From NCBI RefSeq assembly GCF_000158955.1, contig NZ_GG657757.1:3724430-3788429 (forward strand): a DNA stretch of 64,000 nt, in the 5' to 3' direction. Below the pieces are notes generated by a model. The model was not told the DNA's origin and did no database searches. It saw only the letters and a list, made by a program, of their open reading frames with translations. Positions within the stretch are counted from its first letter, which is position 1, and every line of letters starts with the position of its first letter. Both the position numbers and the translations under genes were made by a program. Shown piece by piece: positions 1 through 8,284 of the stretch. The stretch is from Streptomyces viridochromogenes DSM 40736. Lineage in GTDB: Bacteria; Actinomycetota; Actinomycetes; Streptomycetales; Streptomycetaceae.

Positions 1-414
1 CCGCAGCGACGCCTGGTCGTCGGCTACACGGCCCTGGCGCTCACCGCGTCGGGCCTGTGGGCCGCCCACTCGGTCCTGGTCCTCGCCGGCCTCGGCCTGC
101 TCGTCGGCATGTGCATCGCGCCCGCCCTGATCACCGGTTACACCCTGGTCGAGAGTCTGGTCCCGGCGGGCGCCCGGACCGAGGCCTTCACCTGGCTGAC
201 CGGTGCCGTGGCGCTGGGCCAGGCGGCCGCCGTCACGGTCGCCGGGCAGCTGGAGGACCGCCTTCGGGACGGCGCCGGCTTCCTGGTGCCGATGGGCGGC
301 ACCGTGCTGGCCCTGCTGACCCTCCTGGCCCTGCGTTCCCGGCTGGTGGCACCCGCGCACGGCCGCACCGTGGCACGTGGCGTGGGTCACCGCGTGCCGG
401 TGGCAGTGGACTGA
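1..414 (+). CDS. MFS transporter, C-terminal part (5' end outside window)
   Basis: The frame is open from the first base and ends at a TGA at 412-414, giving the last 137 residues of a membrane protein. Three or four hydrophobic segments are visible (alanine/leucine/glycine rich), with an internal motif 'YTLVESLVP' followed by 'EAFTWLTGAVALG'. This resembles the last helices of drug-efflux-type major facilitator proteins, where a serine/threonine/glycine-rich helix follows a short loop. The tail after the last helix is short and polar. Substrate cannot be told from this part. Synonymous codon use is typical of the host. Confidence 0.75.
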   Translation, partial: PQRRLVVGYTALALTASGLWAAHSVLVLAGLGLLVGMCIAPALITGYTLVESLVPAGARTEAFTWLTGAVALGQAAAVTVAGQLEDRLRDGAGFLVPMGGTVLALLTLLALRSRLVAPAHGRTVARGVGHRVPVAVD

Positions 415-444
415 GCGGCCGGAATACGTCACTATGGATCGTCG

Positions 445-471
445 TTAGCACTCATCGAGTGAGAGTGCCAG
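445..471 (+). promoter_or_regulatory. CIRCE-like HrcA operator
   Basis: TTAGCACTC (445-453), nine bases, then GAGTGCCAG (463-471). The left arm is identical to the CIRCE consensus arm and the right arm matches GAGTGCTAA at seven of nine positions, with the exact N9 spacing. It ends inside the ribosome-binding site (AGGAGG, 470-475) of the fmdB-like gene. A repressor bound here should block that gene. CIRCE is the known binding site of the heat-shock repressor HrcA; use at this gene is my inference. Confidence 0.7.
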
Positions 472-481
472 GAGGAAGACA

Positions 482-802
482 GTGCCCACCTACCAGTACC
501 AGTGCACCGAGTGCGGCGAAGGCCTCGAGGCGGTGCAGAAGTTCACCGACGACGCCCTCACCGAGTGCCCGAACTGCAAGGGCCGCCTGAAGAAGGTGTT
601 CTCGGCGGTCGGCATTGTCTTCAAGGGCTCCGGCTTCTACCGGAACGACAGCCGCGGCTCCTCGTCGAGCAGCTCCCCGTCGTCGAAGTCGTCGAGCTCG
701 TCGTCCTCGGACTCGGGCTCCGGGTCCGGGTCGAGCTCCAGCTCCGGTTCGAGCTCGTCGTCGAGCTCCGGCAGCTCCGCCAGCAGCACCACCGCCGCGT
801 AA
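482..802 (+). CDS. FmdB-family zinc-ribbon protein with serine-rich tail
   Basis: A 106-residue protein whose first 50 residues are an FmdB-type zinc ribbon: 'PTYQYQC' start, cysteines at 8, 11, 29 and 32 (two CxxC knuckles) and the conserved 'GSGFY' end of the domain. The rest, from about residue 58, is a low-complexity serine/glycine tail. The GTG start is fixed by the AGGAGG ribosome-binding site six bases upstream and by the family start 'MPTYQY'. FmdB proteins are annotated as regulatory but their function is not established. The CIRCE-like element upstream suggests heat-shock control. A hairpin terminator follows. Confidence 0.9.
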   Translation: MPTYQYQCTECGEGLEAVQKFTDDALTECPNCKGRLKKVFSAVGIVFKGSGFYRNDSRGSSSSSSPSSKSSSSSSSDSGSGSGSSSSSGSSSSSSSGSSASSTTAA

Positions 803-820
803 GGCCTGATTCTTACGGGA

Positions 821-845
821 CCCTGTCGCCTCTACGGCGACGGGG
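821..845 (+). terminator. Hairpin terminator after the fmdB-like gene
   Basis: Ten-base arms 821-830 and 836-845 pair with one G-T wobble around a five-base loop. The hairpin starts 18 bases after the stop codon. A T-tract is weak, as is usual in Streptomyces. Confidence 0.55.
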
Positions 846-880
846 CCCTCGGCGTTTCCGCGTGCGGTTAAGGTGCGGGC

Positions 881-1804
881 ATGGCGAACAAGGCGAACGT
901 GGCGGGCTCGATGGGCTCGGCCGACTCTGCGGAATCAGCGGGCTCGGCGGGATCGGTGGGATCGGCGGACAAGGGGAGCGCCGGGATCGGTGTCATAGGC
1001 GGCTCCGGGTTCTACTCCTTCCTCGACGAGGTGACCGAGGTCCAGGTCGACACCCCGTACGGGCCGCCAAGCGACTCCCTCTTCCTCGGTGAGGTCGCCG
1101 GCCGGCGGGTCGCCTTCCTGCCCCGGCACGGACGGGGTCATCACCTGCCGCCGCACCGGATCAACTACCGGGCCAACCTGTGGGCGCTGCGCTCGGTCGG
1201 CGTGCGCCAGGTGCTCGCCCCGTGCGCGGTGGGTGGTCTGCGTCCCGAATACGGGCCGGGCACCCTGCTGGTGCCGGACCAGCTGGTCGACCGGACCAAG
1301 TCCCGGGCGAACTCGTACTTCGACGGACTTCCGCTGCCCGACGGCTCGGTGCCGAACGTGGTGCACGTGTCGCTGGCCGACCCCTACTGCCCCGCCGGGC
1401 GCGCGGTCGCGCTGAAGGCGGCGCGCGGCCGGGACTGGGAGCCGGTGGACGGCGGCACGCTCGTCGTCGTCGAGGGGCCGCGCTTCTCGACCCGTGCGGA
1501 ATCGTTGTGGCACCAGGCGCAGGGCTGGTCGGTGGTGGGCATGACCGGTCACCCCGAGGCCGCGCTCGCCCGTGAGCTGGAGCTCTGCTACACGTCCCTG
1601 ACCCTGGTCACGGACCTCGACGCCGGTGCCGAGACCGGGGAGGGCGTCTCGCACGACGAGGTGCTGCGGGTGTTCGCGGCGAACGTGGACCGGATGCGGG
1701 GCGTGCTGTTCGACGCGGTGGCGGGACTGCCGGCGGAGCAGGAGCGGGACTGTCTGTGTGCGGGGGCGCTGGGTGGGATGGACCCGGGGTTCGCGCTGCC
1801 GTAG
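881..1804 (+). CDS. mtnP: S-methyl-5'-thioadenosine phosphorylase
   Basis: A cytoplasmic enzyme that splits methylthioadenosine with phosphate to adenine and 5-methylthioribose-1-phosphate, for methionine salvage and removal of the polyamine/ethylene by-product. The family signatures are clear: N-terminal phosphate loop 'GVIGGSGFY' (about residues 36-44), 'FLPRHGRGH' (about 80-88), 'HRINYRANLWAL', 'VEGPRFSTRAES' and 'GMTGHPEAALARE' near residue 225. The first 34 residues are an unusual Ser/Ala/Gly/Asp tract not needed for the fold, so the native start could lie further in. The ATG at 881 has a weak AAGGTG upstream. The family is usually about 270-280 residues; this reading gives 307. Confidence 0.9.
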   Translation: MANKANVAGSMGSADSAESAGSAGSVGSADKGSAGIGVIGGSGFYSFLDEVTEVQVDTPYGPPSDSLFLGEVAGRRVAFLPRHGRGHHLPPHRINYRANLWALRSVGVRQVLAPCAVGGLRPEYGPGTLLVPDQLVDRTKSRANSYFDGLPLPDGSVPNVVHVSLADPYCPAGRAVALKAARGRDWEPVDGGTLVVVEGPRFSTRAESLWHQAQGWSVVGMTGHPEAALARELELCYTSLTLVTDLDAGAETGEGVSHDEVLRVFAANVDRMRGVLFDAVAGLPAEQERDCLCAGALGGMDPGFALP

Positions 1805-1867
1805 GTGACCTCGGGACCGCAACCTTGTCGAAGGCCGCCGACACGACGCGGCGGGCGCTGTCGGGTA

Positions 1868-1912
1868 TGGAGTGTCGGGGTGTGGAGCGTCGGGGTGTGG
1901 AGCGTCGGTGTG
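1868..1912. repeat. Three tandem 15-bp repeats
   Basis: Units at 1868-1882, 1883-1897 and 1898-1912 read TGGAGYGTCGGKGTG with one difference each. They sit between mtnP and the CpaB-like gene, about 150 bases before the latter. Two copies of TCCACAGGCC follow at about 1953 and 1972. Confidence 0.8.
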
Positions 1913-2061
1913 GGCCGCGGGGGCTGAAGTCGCCGTTCGGGTGAGGGAGTTGTCCACAGGCCGGGGGTAGGTCCACAGGCCTGAGCGGGCGGCGGCGAGA
2001 AGCCCCATCGTGGGGAGCGCAAGCCGGTCCCTCGTCTCCCTCGTCGCAGGTGGTGGTCCCC

Positions 2062-2661
2062 ATGTCCCTCTCGCGCTCTTCGTTCGCGCCTTCCACGCCC
2101 TCGTGGTCCGTCTCCCCGTACCCGCCCGGCCCCGAGGTGCCGGCGACCCGGGAGGTGCCACGGTTCGATCCGGTGCGGGTACGCGGCCGATCCCGGGCGG
2201 GCCGGCTCGTGCGGAACCGGCGGCGGGCCGTGGCGGTCGGGCTCGCGGTCACCGCCACCGCGCTGGTGGCGGCCGGGCCACGCGACGCCGACGGGGCGCG
2301 TGGCCATCCCCGCGCACAGCCCCCCGCGCACGCGGCCTCGGGGTCCGGGGCGCACCCGGTGCGGACGCGTGGTGCGGAAGGGGAGGTGAGGGCGGTGACC
2401 GCCCCGGTCCGGATCGCCGACGCGGCCGCCGTGCGACTGCTGCGGCCCGGCGACCGGGTCGACGTCATCGCCGCCGAGGAGACGGTGGCGGGTGGTGACG
2501 CACGGGTGGTCGCGCGGGGAGCCAGGGTGACCAAGGTGCCGGAGCCCGAGGAGGGGGTGGCCGACGGCGGGGCGCTGGTCGTGCTGTCGGTGCCCCGTGC
2601 CACCGCCGCCCGGCTCGCCGGGGCGAGTGCCACGGCGCGGTTGGCGGTGACCCTGTGGTGA
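2062..2661 (+). CDS. CpaB/RcpC-type SAF-domain protein (Flp pilus assembly-like)
   Basis: 199 residues from the ATG at 2062, chosen because AGGTGG lies about nine bases upstream. In-frame GTG codons at 2050 and 2053 are alternatives. After a Pro/Arg-rich N-terminus there is one membrane segment (about residues 55-70), then a periplasmic-type domain. That domain has 'RPGDRVDVIAAE', 'ARVVARGARV' and a closing 'VLSVPRATAARL' helix, the pattern of RcpC/CpaB proteins that line the Flp/Tad pilus secretin. Streptomyces carry such genes beside mtnP without a full tad cluster; none is seen here, so a pilus role is uncertain. Confidence 0.7.
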   Translation: MSLSRSSFAPSTPSWSVSPYPPGPEVPATREVPRFDPVRVRGRSRAGRLVRNRRRAVAVGLAVTATALVAAGPRDADGARGHPRAQPPAHAASGSGAHPVRTRGAEGEVRAVTAPVRIADAAAVRLLRPGDRVDVIAAEETVAGGDARVVARGARVTKVPEPEEGVADGGALVVLSVPRATAARLAGASATARLAVTLW

Positions 2662-2784
2662 TCACGTGCATGTACTCGTCAAAGCCGTCGTTAGAGGGAC
2701 CCAGGTGCTCCCTTCGGCCCAATGTTCACGTAGGTTGCGGAGCGTTTTGTTCCACAAGCTGTTTGTGCGAGGAGAGGCCCCGAG

Positions 2785-3243
2785 GTGAGCGAGAACAAGG
2801 AACCGAGTATCTGGGAGGGCTTCAGGGCCTTCCTGATGCGCGGAAACGTCGTCGACCTGGCGGTGGCGGTGGTGATCGGCGCCGCGTTCACCAACATCGT
2901 CAACGCCGTGGTGAAGGGGATCATCAACCCGATCGTCGGGGCCATCGGGACCAAGAACCTCGACCACTACAGCTCGTGCCTGAGCTCGACGTGCCAGGGC
3001 GAGGAGGGCATCCAGATCCTGTGGGGTTCCGTCCTGGGCGCGGCCCTGAGCTTCGTGATCACCGCGGCGGTCGTCTACTTCCTGATGGTCCTGCCCATGG
3101 CGAAGTACCTGGCCCGGCTGGAGGCCCGCCGGAAGGCGAAGGAGGGCGCACAGGAGGTCATCGAGGTGACCGAGCTGGAGGTGCTCAAGGACATCCGCGA
3201 CGAACTGGTCGCGCAGCGCGGCGCCGGGAACGACCGGCAGTAG
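2785..3243 (+). CDS. mscL: Large-conductance mechanosensitive channel MscL
   Basis: A homopentameric inner-membrane channel that opens under osmotic downshock. It shows the classic N-terminal amphipathic helix and TM1 ('FRAFLMRGNVVDLAVAVVIG', residues 12-31), the 'NPIVG' turn, a loop with two cysteines in the region facing outward (unusual; about residues 67 and 72) and TM2 ending 'FLMVLPMAKYLARLE'. A charged cytoplasmic helix follows. Length 152 is normal. The GTG start at 2785 has GAGGAGAGG eight bases before it. The DNA upstream (2662-2784) is unusually AT-rich for the genome and probably holds the promoter. Confidence 0.97.
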   Translation: MSENKEPSIWEGFRAFLMRGNVVDLAVAVVIGAAFTNIVNAVVKGIINPIVGAIGTKNLDHYSSCLSSTCQGEEGIQILWGSVLGAALSFVITAAVVYFLMVLPMAKYLARLEARRKAKEGAQEVIEVTELEVLKDIRDELVAQRGAGNDRQ

Positions 3244-3295
3244 CGCGACGGGCAGCGGCCGGCCCGGCCCGGAAACGGTGGGGCGGCCGCCTGAC

Positions 3296-3472
3296 TCAGA
3301 GGTGGTGGGGCGGCTTCTCGTCGAGGAAGCGCTTGAGGTCGGCCGCGCCGCCGGTGTCGGTGCGCTCGCCCCAGCCGCGGTCGGTGTCGTCGGAGGACTG
3401 CTGGTCGAGCGGATCGTCGAAGATCAGCGCGGGCTTCGGGGCGCGCGGCTCGGAGTCGGGGGCGGTGCTCAT
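3296..3472 (-). CDS. Conserved small acidic protein (58 aa)
   Basis: A short reading frame from ATG at 3472 to TGA at 3296. It starts 'MSTAPDSEPRAPKPALIFD', has 'DQQSSDDTDRGWGERTD' in the middle and ends 'LKRFLDEKPPHHL'. Third codon positions are strongly GC, and the Trp/Gly/Arg core plus C-terminal 'RFLDEKPPHH' look conserved rather than random. I recall similar proteins beside mscL in other Streptomyces. It is divergent from the ltrA-like gene, with 56 bases between the starts. No domain is known to me; it is probably soluble and partly disordered. Confidence 0.7.
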   Translation of the reverse strand: MSTAPDSEPRAPKPALIFDDPLDQQSSDDTDRGWGERTDTGGAADLKRFLDEKPPHHL

Positions 3473-3528
3473 GCGTCCAGGGTACGGTCGCGGAGAAAAT
3501 CCCGGCGCCTTCTGTTGTGCTGGGAGTC

Positions 3529-4812
3529 ATGACGTCCAGCCCCGCTCCCCCGCCCGTCCCCTCCGGCGCGACCGGCGGCTCCGGTTCGCCCGGTGGCTCC
3601 GGTTCGCCCGGTGGCTCCGGGTCGCCCGGCGACCGCGGGCCGCTGCGCAGGCTCAGGGCCCGCGGGCGCGACGAGGCGCACCGGGCGGCCTCGCCGCTGG
3701 AGCTCTTCTTCGACCTGTGCTTCGTGGTGGCCGTCGCCCAGGCGGGCATGGAGCTGGTGCACTCCGTCGCCGAGGGGCACGCGGGCGAGGGGATCCTCGA
3801 CTACGCGATGGTGTTCTTCGCCCTGTGGTGGGCGTGGATGAACTTCACCTGGTTCGCCTCGGCGTACGACAACGACGACGTGCTCTACCGGGTCGTCACC
3901 CTGGTGCAGATCGCGGGTGTGCTGGTCCTCGCGGCGGGGGTCTCGCGGGCGTTCGAGGAGCACGAGTTCCTGGTGGTCTGGCTGGGCTACCTGATCATGC
4001 GGCTCGCCATGACCGCCCAGTGGCTGCGGGCGGCCCGGACCGCCGAGGGCCCGGAGCGGACGACGGCCCTGCGCTACGCCGGTGGCGTGCTGACGTGCCA
4101 GGTCGGCTGGCTGGGGCTGCTGTTCCTGCCCGAGGGTGCCCGGCCGTGGTGGTTCCTCGTGATGGCACTGCTGGAGATGTGCGTGCCGCCGTTCGCGGAG
4201 AAGGGTCACTCCACGTCCTGGCATCCCCGCCATATCGCGGAGCGGTACGGGCTGTTCACCATCATCGTGCTCGGCGAGACGATCGCCGCGGCCACGGTCG
4301 CCGTGAAGTCCGGCATCGACGAGAACGACGCCCTGGGCGAGCTCCTCCCCATCGCGGCGGGCGGGCTGCTGATCATCTTCGCCGCGTGGTGGGTCTACTT
4401 CGCGGTGCCCATCCACGGCCATCTGCGGTCCAACCGGCAGGCGTTCCTGTGGGGCTACGGCCACTATCTGGTCTTCGCCTCGGCGGCCGCGATCGGGGCC
4501 GGCCTGGAGGTGGCCGTGGAGCAGACGGTGGGCGAGGCGCACACCTCGACGCTGGCGGCGTCCGCGGCCGTGACGCTGCCGACGGCCCTGTACCTGCTGA
4601 CTCTGTGGGCCCTGCACTCGCGGCACTTCAAGGCGGGCATCGCCCAGCAGCTGGTGCTGCCGTCGACGGCACTGCTGGTGATCTGCTGCACGTTCCTGGG
4701 TGACTGGGCGGTGTTCGCGGCGGGTGTGGTGTGCGCGCTGTCGGTGGTGGCGGGAGAGACCCTGGTCGCACGTCCGGTGAGGAGCCCCGCCTTCTCGGGC
4801 CGGGCGGGCTGA
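3529..4812 (+). CDS. Low-temperature-requirement A (LtrA) family membrane protein
   Basis: 427 residues with about ten hydrophobic segments and the LtrA signatures 'SPLELFFDLCFVVAVAQ' (near residue 60), 'WWAWMNFTWFAS', 'YGLFTIIVLGE' and 'ALWALH'. LtrA proteins are polytopic membrane proteins first linked to growth of Listeria at low temperature; the molecular role is unknown. The N-terminus carries a triple Gly-Ser-Gly-Ser-Pro-Gly repeat encoded by three 18-bp units at 3577-3630, so its length may vary between strains. ATG 3529 is chosen; GTG 3517 in the same frame is an alternative, and neither has a strong ribosome site. Confidence 0.85.
   Translation: MTSSPAPPPVPSGATGGSGSPGGSGSPGGSGSPGDRGPLRRLRARGRDEAHRAASPLELFFDLCFVVAVAQAGMELVHSVAEGHAGEGILDYAMVFFALWWAWMNFTWFASAYDNDDVLYRVVTLVQIAGVLVLAAGVSRAFEEHEFLVVWLGYLIMRLAMTAQWLRAARTAEGPERTTALRYAGGVLTCQVGWLGLLFLPEGARPWWFLVMALLEMCVPPFAEKGHSTSWHPRHIAERYGLFTIIVLGETIAAATVAVKSGIDENDALGELLPIAAGGLLIIFAAWWVYFAVPIHGHLRSNRQAFLWGYGHYLVFASAAAIGAGLEVAVEQTVGEAHTSTLAASAAVTLPTALYLLTLWALHSRHFKAGIAQQLVLPSTALLVICCTFLGDWAVFAAGVVCALSVVAGETLVARPVRSPAFSGRAG
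3577..3630. repeat. Three in-frame 18-bp repeats in the ltrA-like gene
   Basis: Units at 3577-3594, 3595-3612 and 3613-3630 are near-identical (GGCTCCGGKTCGCCCGGY) and encode GSGSPG three times in the cytoplasmic N-terminus. Copy-number change would keep the frame. Confidence 0.85.
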
Positions 4813-4892
4813 GGGGGCGGCGGGCTCTCCGCTGAGGGCGCCGACCCGCTGACTACGCCCGCGGGGGTCGCTCCTGCACAACACTGGGCGCC

Positions 4893-5933
4893 ATGACAGT
4901 TGACGCTCTGGTGGACGCTCTGACGGATGTCTCCGGCCTGCGGGTGGGGCACGCGACCCGCACCGGCGACGGTTGGCTCACCGGCACCACGGTGGTGCTC
5001 GCCCCGGAGGGCGGGGCCGTGGCCGCCGTGGACGTGCGGGGCGGTGGTCCCGGCACCAAGGAGACGGACGCGCTCGACCCGCGCAACGTGGTCCGGAAGG
5101 TCGAGGCGATCGTACTGACCGGCGGCAGCGCGTACGGACTCGACGCGGCGTCGGGGGTGATGGCCTGGCTGGAGGAACACGAGCGCGGGATCCGTGTCGG
5201 TGCGCAGCCGGGGCACGTCGTGCCGGTGGTGCCCGCAGCCTGCGTCTTCGACCTGGGGCGGGGCGGCGACTTCCGGGCTCGGCCCGACGCGGCCACGGGG
5301 CGTGCGGCGGTCGAGGCGGCCGCGGCGAGCGAGCCTGGCGCACCGGTGACTCAAGGGTGTGTGGGCGCCGGTACGGGCGCGGTGGTCGGGGTGATGAAGG
5401 GGGGTGTCGGCAGCGCGAGCACCGTGCTCGGCTCGGGGATCAGGGTGGCGGCGCTGGTGGTGGCCAACGCGGCGGGGTCGGTGCTGGCCCCGGAGACGGG
5501 GGTGCTGTACGGGGAGTTGTTCGAGGGACGTGTGGAGTACCCGGAGGCGGAGCTCCACGAGGCCGCGCAGCGGCGTCTCGCCGAGACCGCGGCGAGGAGC
5601 GCGCCTCCGCCGCTCAACACCACGCTCGCGGTGGTCGCCACGGACGCGGACCTGCCGAAGGCGCAGGCGCAGAAGCTGGCCGGTACGGCACACGACGGCA
5701 TCGCCCGGGCAGTGCGGCCGGTGCACCTCCTCAACGACGGCGACACCGTGTTCGCCCTGGCGACGGGAGGGCGTGCCCTGGACGCCGCGAACCCCCTCGC
5801 CTTGAACGAGATCCTCGCGGCGGGCGCCGACATGGTGACGCGCGCGATCGTCCGGGCCGTGCGCGCCGCGGAGCCGGTCGACGGTCCGGGCGGGGCGTGG
5901 CCGTCGTACGGGGAGCTGTACGCGGGCCGCTGA
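4893..5933 (+). CDS. P1-family (DmpA/S58-type) peptidase
   Basis: A 346-residue Ntn-hydrolase-fold protein of the L-aminopeptidase D-Ala-esterase/amidase (DmpA) family. Typical features are 'ALTDVSGLRVGHAT' at the N-terminus, 'TGTTVVLAPEGGAVAAVDVRGGGPGT'-type first strands (residues 30-55), 'VLTGGSAYGLDAASGV' (75-89) and 'TQGCVGAGTGA' (153-163). The autoprocessing/nucleophile region is 'LNTTLAVVATDA' (241-252), where Thr243 or Thr244 should become the new N-terminus. It probably trims small peptides or amino-acid amides in the cytoplasm. It is transcribed alone. The substrate is unknown. Confidence 0.9.
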   Translation: MTVDALVDALTDVSGLRVGHATRTGDGWLTGTTVVLAPEGGAVAAVDVRGGGPGTKETDALDPRNVVRKVEAIVLTGGSAYGLDAASGVMAWLEEHERGIRVGAQPGHVVPVVPAACVFDLGRGGDFRARPDAATGRAAVEAAAASEPGAPVTQGCVGAGTGAVVGVMKGGVGSASTVLGSGIRVAALVVANAAGSVLAPETGVLYGELFEGRVEYPEAELHEAAQRRLAETAARSAPPPLNTTLAVVATDADLPKAQAQKLAGTAHDGIARAVRPVHLLNDGDTVFALATGGRALDAANPLALNEILAAGADMVTRAIVRAVRAAEPVDGPGGAWPSYGELYAGR

Positions 5934-6097
5934 ACCGGCGGACGTGTAGAGCCACTTCACGGCGTTGCGGGACATTGTCCCAGCGCTGTAACGGTGATGT
6001 CGTTCATGGCGGTCGGACGGAACCCGACCGGCCGTCCGGCCCCTCTTCCCTCACGACTGGAGCGGATCACGCACATCACACCAACTGGGGGAAGCCC

Positions 6098-7312
6098 GTG
6101 ACAACGCCGGACATTGCAGCGCGGCGCACACTGGGGGCCTGTGCCGCCCTGATGGTCGGCGCCCTGACGCTCACCGCCTGCGGTGGCAGCGCCAACGCCA
6201 AGGACGACGCCAACGACGGCGACTCGGCCAAGACGTCCGTCGCCAAGATCGCCATCTCGGCGAAGGACGGTTCGACCGGCGCCTCCATCAACACGACCGG
6301 CGTGAAGGTCAGCGACGGGAAGCTGACCGAGGTGAAGATGACGGTGGCGGGTGGTGGTCAGGCCGTGCCGGGCTCGGTCTCGGCCGACGGGAAGACCTGG
6401 AAGCCGAAGGAACAGCTGGAGCGCGGGACGAAGTACCAGATATCGGCGACCGCGAAGGACACCGAGGGCCGTACGGCCGCGGCCAACTCGATCTTCACCA
6501 CGGTGACGTCCTCGAACAGCTTCATCGGGACGTACACGCCGGACAACGGCGCCACGGTGGGTGTGGGCATGCCGGTGTCGTTCACCTTCGACAAGGCCAT
6601 CACCAACCGGAAGGACGTGCGGTCGCACATCACGGTCACCTCCAGCAGCGGGCAGAAGGTGGTCGGGCACTGGTTCAACGCGCAGCGTCTCGACTTCCGG
6701 CCCGAGGAGTACTGGAAGGCCGGTTCCAAGGTCACGATGAAGATCGACCTGGACGGGGTCGAGGGCACGAACGGCGTCTTCGGTGTGCAGAAGAAGACGG
6801 TCACCTTCACCGTCGGCCGCTCGCAGGTCTCCACGGTCGACGCGGGCACGCAGACCATGACGGTCGTCCGGGACGGCAACACCGTCAAGACGGTCCCGAT
6901 CTCGGCGGGCAGCCCGGAGCACACCACGTACAACGGGCAGATGGTGATCTCCGAGAAGTTCGTGCAGACCCGGATGAACAGCCGGACGGTCGGGCTGGGC
7001 GGTGAGTACGACATCCCGGACGTGCCGCACGCGATGCGTCTGACGACGTCCGGCACGTTCATCCACGGCAACTACTGGTACAACAAGGGCAATCCGCCGT
7101 TCGGCCGCGAGGGCACCAGCCACGGCTGCGTCGGCCTCGCAGACGTCCAGGGCGCCCAGGGCAGCACCTCCGCCAAGTGGTTCTACGACAACTCGCTCAT
7201 CGGGGACGTGGTGATCGTCAAGAACTCCCCCGACAAGACGGTGGCGCCGGACAACGGGCTCAACGGCTGGAACATGGCGTGGAGCCAGTGGGGCGCGGAC
7301 AGCGCCTCCTGA
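6098..7312 (+). CDS. Lipoprotein L,D-transpeptidase with Ig-like domains
   Basis: A secreted cell-wall enzyme that makes 3-3 peptidoglycan crosslinks. From the GTG at 6098 (GGGGGAAG just upstream) it is 404 residues: a signal peptide with lipobox 'TLTAC' (Cys28), then two Ig-like domains (about 45-130 and 135-250) as in mycobacterial LdtMt2. A YkuD catalytic domain follows with 'IHGNYW' and 'SHGCVGL', catalytic Cys344, and a Trp-containing C-terminal tail. It is preceded by a promoter region with a GGGACA-T-TGTCCC palindrome (5969-5981) and followed by a strong terminator. Beta-lactamase-insensitive crosslinking is known of the family. It is the SCO3194-like gene by position. Confidence 0.93.
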   Translation: MTTPDIAARRTLGACAALMVGALTLTACGGSANAKDDANDGDSAKTSVAKIAISAKDGSTGASINTTGVKVSDGKLTEVKMTVAGGGQAVPGSVSADGKTWKPKEQLERGTKYQISATAKDTEGRTAAANSIFTTVTSSNSFIGTYTPDNGATVGVGMPVSFTFDKAITNRKDVRSHITVTSSSGQKVVGHWFNAQRLDFRPEEYWKAGSKVTMKIDLDGVEGTNGVFGVQKKTVTFTVGRSQVSTVDAGTQTMTVVRDGNTVKTVPISAGSPEHTTYNGQMVISEKFVQTRMNSRTVGLGGEYDIPDVPHAMRLTTSGTFIHGNYWYNKGNPPFGREGTSHGCVGLADVQGAQGSTSAKWFYDNSLIGDVVIVKNSPDKTVAPDNGLNGWNMAWSQWGADSAS

Positions 7313-7355
7313 GCGACTGAACGACCCTCCCAGCAAGGGTTTTTGACGGACAGAA

Positions 7356-7394
7356 CGGGCCGCGCGGGAACTATTCGCGCGGCCCGCGCGTTTT
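7356..7394 (+). terminator. Strong terminator of the L,D-transpeptidase gene
   Basis: Perfect 11-base arms 7356-7366 and 7376-7386 around a 9-base loop, followed by CGCG and a TTTT run at 7391-7394. Confidence 0.8.
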
Positions 7395-7491
7395 CCTGGA
7401 CGTACGTTTTCTCGGTTCCCGGACATGATGTCCGACCGAGAGGCTACGGTATGCACCCACAAGGTGACATGCAGCAACGCCGGGAGAAACC

Positions 7492-8238
7492 TTGAGCGTT
7501 CCGTACGAGACGGCAGCGTACGAACCACACGACTCGCCCGAGTCTCCGGAGGAGCACCTCGCGCGACTCCTCGGCCGCGCCCTGAACTCCTTCGAGTTGC
7601 CCGACGAGACGATACGGCAGCTCGACTGCGCGCTGGCGCACGACGGTTCGCTGCACTCCGCGCACCACAGCGAGGGGCTGCACCGGGAGACCTACCGGCA
7701 CACCTGGCTGCTCGCCGACGGCTCGGCGCTCACCCTCTGGGAGCTCGTCCACAACACCGCCCGGGGCAGCGAACCGCAGCACGAGGTGTATGTCGACGAG
7801 GAGGAGCTGCGCGCCGCCACCAGCCGTCTGCCGCTGCCGCCGGACACGCCGGACTTCGAACTGCCGGTGACGGTGCAGCTGTCCCCGGTCCCCACTCCCC
7901 GGCACTCCTACGCCGGGGACGACTCGGCGGACCACGCGCGCCGTTTACTGCGCCGCGCGGAGAACCCGGACCGGCCGGGCGCGGACACGGCAGCCCGGCT
8001 GGCCACGGCGTCAGGTCACCGGATCACCCAGGCCTTCGGCCGCCCCTGCCGGGCGGGCCGGGCGGGGCTGGGCTTCTCGCTCTACGAGCACGCGTTCCTG
8101 CTGCGCGACGGCGAGGAGGTCTCCCTCTGGGAGGTGGAGCACACGGCGACGCCGGACGGGCGGCACATGTGCGAGGTGTACGTCAGCGAGGACGCGGCGC
8201 GCGATGCGATGGAGCGGCGAGCCTCGCAGCTCTCCTAG
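7492..8238 (+). CDS. DUF6227-type Streptomyces protein with TTG start and a TTA codon
   Basis: 248 residues, hydrophilic, no signal or membrane segment, apparently two related halves: 'EEHLARLLGRALNSFELPD' with 'HTWLLADGSALTLWELVHNT' in the first and 'HAFLLRDGEEVSLWEVEHTA' in the second, each followed by 'HEVYVDEE' or 'CEVYVSED'. This internal repeat suggests a duplicated fold. The TTG start at 7492 is fixed by GGGAG six bases upstream. A TTA leucine codon lies at 7945-7947, so translation should need the developmental tRNA bldA. From memory it matches DUF6227; function is unknown. Confidence 0.8.
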   Translation: MSVPYETAAYEPHDSPESPEEHLARLLGRALNSFELPDETIRQLDCALAHDGSLHSAHHSEGLHRETYRHTWLLADGSALTLWELVHNTARGSEPQHEVYVDEEELRAATSRLPLPPDTPDFELPVTVQLSPVPTPRHSYAGDDSADHARRLLRRAENPDRPGADTAARLATASGHRITQAFGRPCRAGRAGLGFSLYEHAFLLRDGEEVSLWEVEHTATPDGRHMCEVYVSEDAARDAMERRASQLS

Positions 8239-8284
8239 GCCGTGGGCCGCGCAGGTCTCCTAGGCCGCGAGCCGCACAGGTCTC

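Noticed and set aside
1950..1977. TTGTCCACA and AGGTCCACA, resembling a DnaA box pair.
   Set aside because: Only the first fits the box well, there is no cluster, and the place is a promoter region far from dnaA; not an origin.
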